64,000 nt of DNA from CAZVUW01 sp964629825. Its GTDB lineage: Bacteria; Actinomycetota; Nitriliruptoria; Euzebyales; Egibacteraceae. Below are positions 31,662-40,120 of the stretch, in pieces. The stretch is from assembly GCA_964629825.1 (NCBI GenBank), contig CAZVUW010000001.1, positions 1 through 64,000 of the forward strand, given 5' to 3'. Every line of letters starts with the position of its first letter. The stretch's first letter is position 1. A program made the translations under genes and the position numbers. The notes beneath the pieces are model-generated. The model was not told where the DNA came from, did no database searches, and saw only the letters and a list, made by a program, of their open reading frames with translations.

Positions 31662-34397
31662 CTAGTAGACGAGGTCGTAGCGCTCGATCGCCTTGGCGAC
31701 GACGTCGCGCTCGAGCGCGCCGGTGCCCACGAGCTCGACCAGCGCCGCCAGGACGATGTTGTGGGCGTCGATGCGGAAGTGGCGGCGCAGCGCCTCGCGC
31801 GTGTCCGACATGCCGAAGCCGTCGGTGCCGAGGGTCGCGTACGGACCCGGCACCCACGGGGCGATGAGCCCGGGCACCGCGCGCTGGTAGTCCGTTACCG
31901 CGACGAACGGGCCCTCGGCCTGCGACAGCGCCTCGGTGACCCAGGGCCGACGCGGCTCGTCCTCGGGGTGCAGGCGGTTCCACTCGTCGACGGCCAGGCC
32001 CTCGCGGTGCAGGACGACCCAGCCGGGTGCGGACCACACGTCGGCCGCGACCCCCCACTCCTGCGCCAGCAGCTGCTGGGCCTCCAGGACGCCCGGCATG
32101 GCCGAGCCGCTGCCCAGCAGGTTCACGCGCGGGCCGTTGTCCTCCGCGCGTGAGTAGCGGTACAGGCCCCGGATGATGTGGGACTCATCGACGTGCTCCG
32201 GCAGCGGCGGCTGCGCGACGGGCTCGTTGTACATCGTGAGGTAGTACAGGACGTCGCGCTCGCGGCCCTGCTCGTCGTGGGTGCCGCCGTCGCCGAGCAT
32301 CCGGTTGATGGCGTCCTCGGCGATGACGGCCAGCTCGTATGCGAACGAGGCGTCGTAGGTCTCCACCGCCGGGTTGGTCGCCGCCAGCAGCAGCGACTGC
32401 CCGTCCTCGTGCTGGAGACCCTCGCCGTTGAGGGTGGTGCGCCCGGCCGTCGCGCCGAGCAGGAACCCGCGGGCGCGCTGGTCGGCTGCGGACCAGATCA
32501 TGTCGGCCGTCCGCTGGAAGCCGAACATCGAGTAGAAGATGTACACGGGCAGCATCGGCTTGCCGAAGGTCGCGTAGGCCGTTCCGGCGGCGGAGAACGA
32601 CGCCATCGACCCGTCCTCGGTGATCCCCTCGTGGAGGATCTGCCCGTCGTGCGACTCGATGTAGGCGAGCAGCATGTCGCGGTCGACCGGGTCGTAGTTC
32701 TGCCCGACGCGCGAGTAGATCTTGAGGTCGCGGAACCACGAGTCCATGCCGAAGGTGCGCGCCTCGTCGGGGATGATCGGGACGATGCGCGGCCCGAGGT
32801 CCGNNNNNNNNNNCAGAAGGTTCCGCAGCAGGCGCACGAAGGCCATCGTGGTGGCGATCGACTGCTTGCCGGAGCCCCGCTTCAGCTCTGCGTAGGCGTC
32901 GCGCGGAGGCAGGTCGACGCCGGGCCAGCGCACCACCCGGTTCGGCATGTAGCCGCCGAGCTCGGCCCGGCGCTCCTTCATGTACTGGATCTCCTCCGAG
33001 TCCTCGCCCGGGTGGTAGTAGGGCGGCAGGTCGCCCTCGAGCTGCTTGTCGGAGATGTCCAGGTACAGGCGGTCGCGGAACTTCTTGAGCGCCTTCTGGG
33101 TCAGCTTCTTCATCTGGTGGGTGGCGTTGCGGGCCTCGAAGTCGGGGCCCAGCGTCCAGCCCTTGATGGTCTGCGCCAGGATGACGGTCGGCTGTCCCAC
33201 GTGCTCGGTGGCGGCGCGGTAGGCCGCGTAGATCTTGCGGTAGTCATGGCCACCGCGGTCGAGGACCGGCAGATCCTCCTTGGTGAGGTTCGACTCGCGC
33301 AGGATCCGCTGGAGCTCGGGCGTGTTGAAGAAGCTGCCCATGATGTAGTCCGGATCGGACACCGAGTAGGTCTGGAACTGCCCGTCCGGGGTCGTGTTCA
33401 TCTTGTTGACGAGCTCGTGGTTGGTGTCGAGGGCGAGGAGCTCGTCCCACTTGCGGCCCCAGACGACCTTGATCACGTTCCAGCCGGCGCCGAGGAACAG
33501 GCTCTCCAGCTCCTGGATGATCTTGCCGTTGCCCCGCACCGGGCCGTCCAGGCGCTGCAGGTTGCAGTTGACCACCCAGATCAGGTTGTCCAGGCCCTCG
33601 CGGGCGGCCACGGTGAGCGCGCCCTGCGCCTCGGGCTCGTCCATCTCGCCGTCGCCGATGAAGGCCCACACGCGCGAGCCGGACGTGTCCACCAAGCCGC
33701 GGTGCAGCAGGTAGCGGTTGAAGCGCGCCTGGTAGATCGAGTTGATCGGCCCGAGCCCCATCGAGACGGTCGGGAACTCCCAGAAGTCGGGCATCAGCCG
33801 CGGGTGCGGGTAGCTCGACAGCCCCCTGCGCCCGTCGGAGGTCACCTTGGTCTCCTGGCGGAACAGGTCGAGCTGCTCCTCCGTGAGACGGCCCTCCAGG
33901 TAGGCGCGCGCGTAGATCCCCGGCGAGCCGTGGCCCTGGATGAAGATCTGGTCGCCGTACTGAGGGTTGTCGGGGGTGCCCTTGCCGCGGAAGAAGTGGT
34001 TGAAGCCCACCTCGTACAGGGACGCGGCGGAGGCGTAGGTGGCGATGTGGCCGCCGACGCCGATGCCGGGCCGCTGCGCGCGCGACACCATCACCGCGGC
34101 GTTCCAGCGGATGTAGGCGCGGATGCGCCGCTCGATGTGCTCATCGCCGGGGAACTCGGGCTCGCGCTCCGGGGGGATCGTGTTGATGTAGTCGGTGGAG
34201 CGCAGGGCCGGCAGACCGATGTTCGCGGCGCGTGCGTGCTCGATCACCTTGAGCATCAGGAAGCGCGCCCGCTCGCGGCCGTGACGCTGGATCACCGCGT
34301 CGAGGGACTCCAGCCATTCGGCGGTCTCGCGTGGGTCGCGGTCAGGCAGCTGGCTGGTCATCCCGTCGGTGATGATGTGCTGGCGAACGTCGCTCAC
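31662..34397 (-). CDS. aceE: Pyruvate dehydrogenase E1 component, homodimeric type (contains assembly gap)
   Basis: AceE decarboxylates pyruvate with thiamine diphosphate and passes the acetyl group to the E2 lipoyl domain. About 911 residues, full length. Features: [20 protein letters not shown], the ThDP-binding [19 protein letters not shown] ending near [20 protein letters not shown], and the C-terminal half with [32 protein letters not shown] and [19 protein letters not shown]. Ten N at 32804-32813 interrupt the codons before LGPRIVPII; the frame is kept and the expected insert there is about four residues, so the gene is probably intact. GTG start with GGAGG. No E2/E3 genes are nearby. 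Confidence 0.95.
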   Translation of the reverse strand: MSDVRQHIITDGMTSQLPDRDPRETAEWLESLDAVIQRHGRERARFLMLKVIEHARAANIGLPALRSTDYINTIPPEREPEFPGDEHIERRIRAYIRWNAAVMVSRAQRPGIGVGGHIATYASAASLYEVGFNHFFRGKGTPDNPQYGDQIFIQGHGSPGIYARAYLEGRLTEEQLDLFRQETKVTSDGRRGLSSYPHPRLMPDFWEFPTVSMGLGPINSIYQARFNRYLLHRGLVDTSGSRVWAFIGDGEMDEPEAQGALTVAAREGLDNLIWVVNCNLQRLDGPVRGNGKIIQELESLFLGAGWNVIKVVWGRKWDELLALDTNHELVNKMNTTPDGQFQTYSVSDPDYIMGSFFNTPELQRILRESNLTKEDLPVLDRGGHDYRKIYAAYRAATEHVGQPTVILAQTIKGWTLGPDFEARNATHQMKKLTQKALKKFRDRLYLDISDKQLEGDLPPYYHPGEDSEEIQYMKERRAELGGYMPNRVVRWPGVDLPPRDAYAELKRGSGKQSIATTMAFVRLLRNLLXXXXDLGPRIVPIIPDEARTFGMDSWFRDLKIYSRVGQNYDPVDRDMLLAYIESHDGQILHEGITEDGSMASFSAAGTAYATFGKPMLPVYIFYSMFGFQRTADMIWSAADQRARGFLLGATAGRTTLNGEGLQHEDGQSLLLAATNPAVETYDASFAYELAVIAEDAINRMLGDGGTHDEQGRERDVLYYLTMYNEPVAQPPLPEHVDESHIIRGLYRYSRAEDNGPRVNLLGSGSAMPGVLEAQQLLAQEWGVAADVWSAPGWVVLHREGLAVDEWNRLHPEDEPRRPWVTEALSQAEGPFVAVTDYQRAVPGLIAPWVPGPYATLGTDGFGMSDTREALRRHFRIDAHNIVLAALVELVGTGALERDVVAKAIERYDLVY
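32804..32813. other. Assembly gap (10 N) inside aceE
   Basis: Ten undetermined bases in the middle of aceE. A fixed 10-N run usually marks a scaffold join of unknown length. The flanking translation (FVRLLRNLL before, [10 protein letters not shown] after) needs about three or four residues, so the true gap is probably close to 10 bases. Confidence 0.95.
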
Positions 34398-34480
34398 CGT
34401 GGGCCTCCGCGGTCGTGGGGCTGGTCAGCCCTTACCTTAGCCCCGAACCTCGGCCGCAGACTCCTCGATCTGGAGCCGCC

Positions 34481-35839
34481 ATGCCCTCCGCGCTGCTCGA
34501 CGACCTGCGCCGGGCGCTCGGGCCGGAGCACGTGCTGTCCGAGCCCGACCGCACGGCCGCCCACGAGGTGGATTGGACGCGGCGCTTCCGCGGCCGCTCC
34601 CTGTGCGTGGTGCGTCCGGGCTCGACCGCGGAGGTCGCCGAGGTGTTGGCGCTCTGCGCCCGACGGGGCGCCGCGGTCGTCCCGCAGGGCGGCAACACCG
34701 GCCTGGTCGGCGGAGGGGTGCCGGTCGACGGCGAGGTCGTCCTGTCTCTGGCGCGCCTCGACGAGGTGGGCCCGGTCGACCCGCTGGCGGGTCAGGTCAC
34801 CGCGGGGGCCGGCGTCCCGCTGGCCGAGCTGCAGGCCGCCGCGGCAGCCGCGGGGCTCGACTTCGGAGTCGACCTCGCCGCGCGCGGCTCGGCGACGATC
34901 GGCGGCATGGTGGCGACCAACGCCGGCGGCGTCCGGGTCCTGCGCCACGGCCCGATGCGCGCACAGGTGGTGGACGTCGAGGCAGTCACCATCGGCGGCG
35001 ACGTGATCGGGGGCGTCCGCGGCCTGGAGAAGGACAACACCGGCTACCACCTGCCGAGCCTGCTGACCGGCAGCGAGGGGACCCTGGCGGTCGTGACCCG
35101 CGCCCGCCTGCGGCTGGTGCCGCGCGACCGCCACCACGTGACGGCGCTGCTGGCCATGGCCGACCTGGGGGCGGCCGTCGCGCTGGTCGGGCGCCTGCGT
35201 GCGCGCCTGCCGTCCCTGTCGGCGGCCGAGGTGGTCCTGGCCGAGGGCGTCGACCTGGTGATCGAGCAGACCGGTCTGGCGCCCCCCTTTCCCGCGCGTC
35301 ACGAGGTGCTGGTGCTGGTCGAGTGCGCCGGCGCCTCCGATCCCACCGAGGAGCTGGCCGCGGCCCTGGCCGACGAGCCGGAAGTGATCGACACCGCCGT
35401 GGCCGTGGAGCCCGGCGACCGCAGGGCCCTGTGGGCCGTGCGCGAACGCCACACCGAGGCGATCAGCGCCGTCGGCGTCCCGCACAAGCTCGACCTGTCG
35501 GTCGCCCCTTCCGCCCTGCCGGAGCTCCTGGCGCGCGGACGCGAGATCGTCGCGGCGGCCGGCGCGCGCCTGATCCCCTTCGGCCACATCGGCGACGGCA
35601 ACCTCCACCTCAACGTGCTCGGGCCCGCCCCGGATGACTTCTCCGTGGACGACGCCCTGTTCGAGCTGGTGAGCTCGCTGGGCGGCAGCATCAGCGCCGA
35701 GCACGGCATCGGCCGCGCCAAGGTCGCCTGGATGGAGCGCATCCACAGCCCGCAGCATCTGGCCGCTCTGCGCGCGATCAAGTCCGCCTTCGACCCGCAG
35801 GGGCTGCTCAACCCCGGGGTGCTCCTGCCGGTCGGCTAG
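34481..35839 (+). CDS. FAD-linked oxidase, GlcD / D-2-hydroxyacid dehydrogenase type
   Basis: A PCMH-type flavoenzyme that oxidises a 2-hydroxy acid such as D-lactate, glycolate or D-2-hydroxyglutarate. The ATG at 34481 (GGAG upstream) gives 452 residues. The FAD-binding part has VVPQGGNTGLVGGGVP (about 67-82), AARGSATIGGMVATNAGG and GLEKDNTGYHLPSLLTGSEG. The C-terminal FAD-oxidase domain has LIPFGHIGDGNLHLNVLG, SISAEHGIGRAKVAWM and FDPQGLLNPGVLLP. A -10-like TACCTT lies at 34433. Divergent from aceE. Substrate cannot be assigned from sequence. Confidence 0.85.
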   Translation: MPSALLDDLRRALGPEHVLSEPDRTAAHEVDWTRRFRGRSLCVVRPGSTAEVAEVLALCARRGAAVVPQGGNTGLVGGGVPVDGEVVLSLARLDEVGPVDPLAGQVTAGAGVPLAELQAAAAAAGLDFGVDLAARGSATIGGMVATNAGGVRVLRHGPMRAQVVDVEAVTIGGDVIGGVRGLEKDNTGYHLPSLLTGSEGTLAVVTRARLRLVPRDRHHVTALLAMADLGAAVALVGRLRARLPSLSAAEVVLAEGVDLVIEQTGLAPPFPARHEVLVLVECAGASDPTEELAAALADEPEVIDTAVAVEPGDRRALWAVRERHTEAISAVGVPHKLDLSVAPSALPELLARGREIVAAAGARLIPFGHIGDGNLHLNVLGPAPDDFSVDDALFELVSSLGGSISAEHGIGRAKVAWMERIHSPQHLAALRAIKSAFDPQGLLNPGVLLPVG

Positions 35840-35874
35840 CGTGAGGGCGTCCGTGAAGAGACCCAGGAGCAACC

Positions 35875-36600
35875 ATGTCAACGCTGTCCCTGCCCGCGCG
35901 CTACGAGGGTCCGCGTCCAGGCTGGGCCAACGGCGGGATCATCGCCGGGACGGTGGCCGGCCTGCTCGACGTCCCCGCGGATGCGCCCGTCGAGGTGCGC
36001 CTCGAGCGGCCGGTTCTGCTGGAGACCCCGCTCGAGGTGGTCCGCGGCGACGACGAGGTGGCGCTGCGCCACGACGGCCAGATCCTGGCCAGGGCACGGC
36101 GGGCGGAGGAGCCGCCGCCGGAGGGGCCGCCGGTCGACTACGACGTCGCCCTCCGCGGGCAGGCAGCCGGCCCGGCGGTCGCACCTGACCGTCACATGGC
36201 ACCGGGCTGCTTCGTGTGCGGACCGCGCAACCCCGAGGGCCTGCACATCGAGCCGGGCTGGGTCGACGACTCCCATCGGATCGCTGCGACCGTCTGGCGG
36301 CCGTCGCCCGAGCTCGCCGACGAGCGCGGCCTGCTGCCGCGGGAGATCCTGTGGGGGGCGCTGGACTGCCCCTCGTGGTACGGCGGCACGGACGGCCACG
36401 AGGCCCTGCTCGGGACCCTGCGCGGCCAGATCCTGTCGGACGTGGGGGCCGGCGAGACGCTGATCGTCACGGGCTGGGGTGAGGGCATCAGCGGCCGCAA
36501 GGCGTTCGCCGGCGCCGCGCTGCGCCGCGCCGACGGCGAGCTGGTCGGCGCCTCGAGCGCCATCTGGATCTACCCGCGCCCCGAGCCGCCGGCCGCCTAG
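35875..36600 (+). CDS. Hotdog-fold thioesterase-like protein
   Basis: A 241-residue cytoplasmic protein. The segment CFVCGPRNPEGLHIEPGWV (about 113-131) resembles the entry of PaaI/4HBT-type thioesterases, and the following half (GALDCPSWYGGTDGHEALLG, VTGWGEGISGRKAFAGAALR, LVGASSAIWIYPRP) matches a hotdog pattern. The first 100 residues may form a second, degenerate hotdog, giving the double-hotdog form. Substrate unknown. It follows the FAD oxidase by 35 bases on the same strand and its end overlaps the convergent small gene by 4 bases. Confidence 0.6.
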   Translation: MSTLSLPARYEGPRPGWANGGIIAGTVAGLLDVPADAPVEVRLERPVLLETPLEVVRGDDEVALRHDGQILARARRAEEPPPEGPPVDYDVALRGQAAGPAVAPDRHMAPGCFVCGPRNPEGLHIEPGWVDDSHRIAATVWRPSPELADERGLLPREILWGALDCPSWYGGTDGHEALLGTLRGQILSDVGAGETLIVTGWGEGISGRKAFAGAALRRADGELVGASSAIWIYPRPEPPAA

Positions 36601-36884
36601 TCCCAGACGCGGTCCAGTCGCCAGGCGCCGTCCTCGCAGACGAGCTCGTACACCCCCGGCCCACCGGGGGCGCCGTTGCGCGCCTCGACCCGCCACAGGT
36701 CGCGCTGGGGCACCTCCACCCCACCGCCGGACCAGTACCCGGCGTCCTCGCGCCAGTGCCCCAGCACGGCGAGCACCCGGTAGCTCTTGCCGCGCCAGCT
36801 GAAGGCGACCGGACCGGCGGCCTCGGCGGTGACGGAGACGGGCTCCCGGAAGCGCTTGGTCAAAGGATCGTGCCCTCCTGACAC
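36597..36884 (-). CDS. Small SOS-linked protein, DUF6504-like
   Basis: A 95-residue protein with the sequence LTKRFREPVSVTAEAAGPVA, then FSWRGKSYRVLAVLGHW, VPQRDLWRVEAR and a C-terminal YELVCEDGAWRLDRVWD. This resembles the small actinobacterial proteins annotated as DUF6504, which occur with error-prone polymerase and mutasome genes. No such polymerase is in this window. A perfect LexA box lies 68-83 bases upstream, so induction by DNA damage is likely. Function unknown. Confidence 0.7.
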   Translation of the reverse strand: MSGGHDPLTKRFREPVSVTAEAAGPVAFSWRGKSYRVLAVLGHWREDAGYWSGGGVEVPQRDLWRVEARNGAPGGPGVYELVCEDGAWRLDRVWD

Positions 36885-36951
36885 CGGAGGAGGCGGTTGG
36901 ACGCGCCCTCCCCGCGCGTCCCGGCCGCCCCCTCCGGCTGAGTCGCGTCAG

Positions 36952-36967
36952 TCGAACATATGTTCGA
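36952..36967 (-). promoter_or_regulatory. LexA (SOS) box
   Basis: TCGAACATATGTTCGA is a perfect 16-base palindrome matching the Gram-positive and actinobacterial LexA consensus TCGAAC-N4-GTTCGA. It lies upstream of the DUF6504-like gene (start 36884). The gene on the other side (37023-37949) ends toward it, so only the small gene is a likely target. A TTGCGA hexamer 15 bases before TATGTT may be the promoter. Confidence 0.88.
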
Positions 36968-37022
36968 TGCGCGAATCGCAACGGTACGCCCTTCGGCCTG
37001 GAGCCGTCAAGCCGACCCTCGG

Positions 37023-37949
37023 TCAGCGGTCGGTCGGCGCCTCGATGCCCAGGAACTGGCGGGCCAGCACCTCCGGCTCGATGCCGCGCTCGGCCTCGGC
37101 GTTGAGCAGCGCCAACCTCGGCGTGTCGATCGCGGAGGTCACCGGCTGGAGCGCCGCCGCGATCCCCGGCAGCTCCTCCAGGGTGCTGGTGCGCGCCACC
37201 GGCGCGACGATGAAGGCCGGGAACACGCCCAGCTCGTCCTCGACCGGCACCAGCCCGGCGTTGCGCGCCACCCCGGATGTGGCGGTGCCCAGCCCCGCGA
37301 AGCAGCTGCCGTCGGTGACCCGTTCGATGGCCTCCTCCTCCGCCGCCGAGATCACCTCGAGCCGCGACAGGTCCATCGGGTAGGCGACCGCCAGCTCGGC
37401 CAGCCCGCCCGGGCGGCGCCGGAAGTCGTCGTCGACGCACAGGGTCCTATCCCCCGCCGAGAGCTGCCCCGCGAGCCAGTCCATTCCGTTGGGCTGCGGA
37501 TCGGGCGGGAGGTCGTCGGCGCGAACGAACAGCGCGAGGGTCGCGTTGGCGGTGGTGGGCTCGAGCCACGTCAGCCCGTTCGCCAGATCCTCCTGCCGGA
37601 CGCGCTGGTAGGACTCGACCGGCTCGGCCGGCGGGTTCTGCTGGCCGAGGCCGAGCCCCCAGGCGGCGCCGGTGTAGTCCCAGTACAGGTCGATCTCGCC
37701 GGCGAGGGTCTGGCGGCGCAGCTCAACCGTGTCACCGAGGTCGGCCCTGACGTCGGTCGCGAGCCCCTCGGCCTCCAGCGCGACCACCGTCAGCGCGGCC
37801 AGGACCTGCTGCTCGACGGTCGACCCGACCCCGATCACCACCGTGGGGGGCGACTCCGCCTCGGAGCGGTCGCAGGCCGCGAGCAGGCAGCAGCACAGGA
37901 GCGCGACGGCCCAGCGCAGCGCCCAGCTCCCTCGACCGGTGCGGTCCAC
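37023..37949 (-). CDS. Glycine betaine/osmoprotectant ABC transporter substrate-binding lipoprotein
   Basis: A binding protein of the OpuAC/ProX type. The GTG at 37949 gives 308 residues and a normal lipoprotein signal peptide (WAVALLCCCLLAAC, lipobox Cys); an ATG at 37994 would add 15 residues ahead of it. The mature part has VVIGVGSTVEQQVLAALTVV, AGEIDLYWDYTGAAWGLGLG and YPMDLSRLEVISAAEEEAIE, in line with OpuAC. No permease or ATPase gene is adjacent, so it is an orphan here; partners may lie elsewhere. Confidence 0.8.
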   Translation of the reverse strand: MDRTGRGSWALRWAVALLCCCLLAACDRSEAESPPTVVIGVGSTVEQQVLAALTVVALEAEGLATDVRADLGDTVELRRQTLAGEIDLYWDYTGAAWGLGLGQQNPPAEPVESYQRVRQEDLANGLTWLEPTTANATLALFVRADDLPPDPQPNGMDWLAGQLSAGDRTLCVDDDFRRRPGGLAELAVAYPMDLSRLEVISAAEEEAIERVTDGSCFAGLGTATSGVARNAGLVPVEDELGVFPAFIVAPVARTSTLEELPGIAAALQPVTSAIDTPRLALLNAEAERGIEPEVLARQFLGIEAPTDR

Positions 37950-38041
37950 GCGCCCAGTGTGCCCCGGCGTTAGGCCCGCAGGTCCCGACGGCATACCCTG
38001 GGCACCCCGGCCCTCTCGCGCGAAGGACGACGAAGCCTGCC

Positions 38042-38932
38042 ATGAACCGCAGAACGTTCCTCAAGAGCACCGGCATCGCCATGGGCGTCATCACCACCGG
38101 CGGCCTGCTCGCCGCCTGCGGGGACGGCGACGGCGGGGCCGCGGTCGACGTCCCCGACGTCGTGCGCGAGGCGGACTCGAGCGAGGGCACCTGGAACCTG
38201 ATCACGGCGACCTACGAGCTGCTCACCGGCGACTCGCAGCGGCTCGCGTTCGCGCTGACCAAGACCGACAACACGCCGGTGCAGTCCGAGTCGGTGCAGC
38301 TGTACACCCGCACCCCCGAGGGCGATGTCCTCGGCGGACCCTTCGAGGTCGAGTACCACGGCGTGGCCGAGGTCGGCCTGCCCCTGTACCGCAGCCTGAT
38401 CGACGTGCCGCAGGCCGGCACGATCGAGATCGTCGCGGTCGCGGGCGAGGACTACGGCTTCGCCGCCCTGAACGCGGTCGAGCCGGAGGCGAGCACCATC
38501 CCTGTCCCCGGCGGCCCCGCCATCGTCGTGGCGACCCCGACGGCCGACGACGACCTGGGTGTGGTCGAGCTGTGCACCCGCGAGCAGGACTGCTCGATGC
38601 ACGAGGTCAGCCTCAAGGAGGCGCTGGAGGGCGGACGCCCCGTGGTCCTGCTGTTCGCGACCCCGGCCTACTGCCAGACGGCGGTGTGCGGCCCGAGCGT
38701 CGACACGCTGGAGGAGATCGCGCAGTCCCGCGACTGGGGCGACATCGCCTTCATCCACGCCGAGATCTTCTCCGACGCGGGCGAGACGGTGACCAACCAC
38801 GTCCGCGCCTGGAACCTGCCCAGCGAGCCGTGGCTGTTCACCATCGACAGCGAGGGCAGGATCGTGCGGCGCCTGGACGGGCCGATGATCGGCGACGAGC
38901 TGCGGGACGCGGCCGAGGAGCTGCTCGCCTAG
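38042..38932 (+). CDS. Tat-exported lipoprotein with thioredoxin fold
   Basis: A 296-residue exported protein. The N-terminus has a twin-arginine signal (NRRTFLKSTG) followed by a lipobox (GGLLAACGD), so it should be Tat-exported and lipid-anchored. Residues about 40-150 are a beta-rich domain. The C-terminal half is thioredoxin-like: GRPVVLLFATPAYCQTAVCG has two Cys spaced CxxxxC, as in some SCO1/TlpA relatives, followed by PWLFTIDSEGRIVRRLDGP. A redox or metal-delivery role is inferred. A -10-like TACCCT lies at 37994-37999. Confidence 0.75.
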   Translation: MNRRTFLKSTGIAMGVITTGGLLAACGDGDGGAAVDVPDVVREADSSEGTWNLITATYELLTGDSQRLAFALTKTDNTPVQSESVQLYTRTPEGDVLGGPFEVEYHGVAEVGLPLYRSLIDVPQAGTIEIVAVAGEDYGFAALNAVEPEASTIPVPGGPAIVVATPTADDDLGVVELCTREQDCSMHEVSLKEALEGGRPVVLLFATPAYCQTAVCGPSVDTLEEIAQSRDWGDIAFIHAEIFSDAGETVTNHVRAWNLPSEPWLFTIDSEGRIVRRLDGPMIGDELRDAAEELLA

Positions 38933-38950
38933 CCCGAGGCGGGGGTCGCC

Positions 38951-39283
38951 TCAGCGGCTGCCCTCGAGCGTGTGCACCGCGGTGTCGGGGTGCACCGGGA
39001 CGCCCACGCGCCAGGCGGCGCGGCCGACCATGTGACCGCCCACGGGGTTCGTGGCCAGCTGCAGCACCGCGACCAGACCCAGCTTGGCCGCCGCCGACAC
39101 GTCGCCGAGGGCCAGCGCCGCGCCCAGCACGACCACCAGCAGCCCCAGCGTGGCGGGCTTGGTGGCGGCGTGCATGCGGCAGAACAGGTCCGGGAAGCGG
39201 TGCAGGCCGATCGCGGCGGTGAGGTTGAGAAACGCGCCGACCAGCAGCAGCGCGGCGACGACGACGTCGATGGCGGTCTCCAC
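38951..39283 (-). CDS. mrpG: Mrp cation/proton antiporter subunit MrpG
   Basis: Small membrane subunit of the Mrp (Mnh/Sha) antiporter. It has 110 residues with three membrane helices and the family motif GLHRFPDLFCRMHAATKPAT (about 26-45), then LGLLVVVLGAALAL. GTG start next to the mrpF stop; last gene of the operon. Confidence 0.92.
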   Translation of the reverse strand: METAIDVVVAALLLVGAFLNLTAAIGLHRFPDLFCRMHAATKPATLGLLVVVLGAALALGDVSAAAKLGLVAVLQLATNPVGGHMVGRAAWRVGVPVHPDTAVHTLEGSR

Positions 39284-39544
39284 CTATGCCCCCCTGCGCT
39301 CGATGAAGCGGGCGACCGTGGAGGTGCCCACGAAGCCGAGCAGCGCGGTCACGACCAGCAGGTTGAGCAGCAGCCCGCTGCCCGTCCCGGCCGCCCCCAT
39401 CGCTATGGCGGTGACGATGATCCCCAGGACCACGTCGAGCGCGACGATCCGATCGGCGAAGGTGTCCGCGACCAGCACACGGGCCGCCGCCAGCACCGCC
39501 GCCAGCGCGGTGATGCCCAGGCAGATGGCGATGACGAGGTCCAT
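39284..39544 (-). CDS. mrpF: Mrp cation/proton antiporter subunit MrpF
   Basis: An 86-residue membrane protein with three helices. The motif LVADTFADRIVALDVVLGII (about 27-46) matches the family pattern RxxxGPtxaDRivAlD. It abuts mrpE and mrpG with no gap, as usual in Mrp operons. Confidence 0.91.
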   Translation of the reverse strand: MDLVIAICLGITALAAVLAAARVLVADTFADRIVALDVVLGIIVTAIAMGAAGTGSGLLLNLLVVTALLGFVGTSTVARFIERRGA

Positions 39545-40120
39545 CTAGTCCCTCCTGATGGTGGCTACGTTGTGCGCCTGCGGCCGGTCGAACGCGGCCA
39601 GCGCCAGCGCGTGCAGGCGCAGCGCGTCCGCGCGCACGGCCTCCGGGTCCGGCGCGTCGAGCGCGTGGATCTTGAGGACGGCGGAGTCGTCGTCGGCGAC
39701 GTCGAGGTCGAGCGACAGCGTTCCGGGGGTGAGCGTCACCGAGTTGGCCACCAGCGTCGCGACCCCGGGCGGCGCGGGCGGGAGCGCGACCTCGATCACG
39801 GCTGGGCGCAGCGCCAGGCGGGGCTTGAGCACCTTGAGGACCACGTCCAGCGTCGACTGCGCCAGCATGACGAGGAACACGCCGGCGTAGACGAGCACCC
39901 GCAGGGGACGCACGCGGGCGGCGCCCTGGTAGGAGTGACCCGTGACCAGCCACTGCACGGCCGCGCCGATGATCAGACCGGCGATGAAGGTGCCCAGCTC
40001 GGCCGACCCCCACAGCGCCGACCAAACGACGGCGAGCCACAGGACCGACAGCACCCGCAGCACGACCGGCGCGAGGGTCAGCCCGCCGCCACGGGACGCG
40101 GTTCCCCTTTCGGCGCTCAT
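39545..40120 (-). CDS. mrpE: Mrp cation/proton antiporter subunit MrpE
   Basis: MrpE is needed for antiporter assembly. It has 191 residues. N-terminal membrane helices (VVLRVLSVLWLAVVWSALWG, ELGTFIAGLIIGAAVQWLVT) precede a cytoplasmic domain with the conserved VATLVANSVTLTPGTLSLDL and a stretch near residues 125-150. The ATG overlaps the mrpD stop. Confidence 0.91.
   Translation of the reverse strand: MSAERGTASRGGGLTLAPVVLRVLSVLWLAVVWSALWGSAELGTFIAGLIIGAAVQWLVTGHSYQGAARVRPLRVLVYAGVFLVMLAQSTLDVVLKVLKPRLALRPAVIEVALPPAPPGVATLVANSVTLTPGTLSLDLDVADDDSAVLKIHALDAPDPEAVRADALRLHALALAAFDRPQAHNVATIRRD

Noticed and set aside
32178..35006. 942-codon open frame opposite aceE
   Set aside because: It runs antisense to aceE and into the FAD oxidase gene. 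Very GC-rich DNA keeps such frames open by chance; aceE has full family support.
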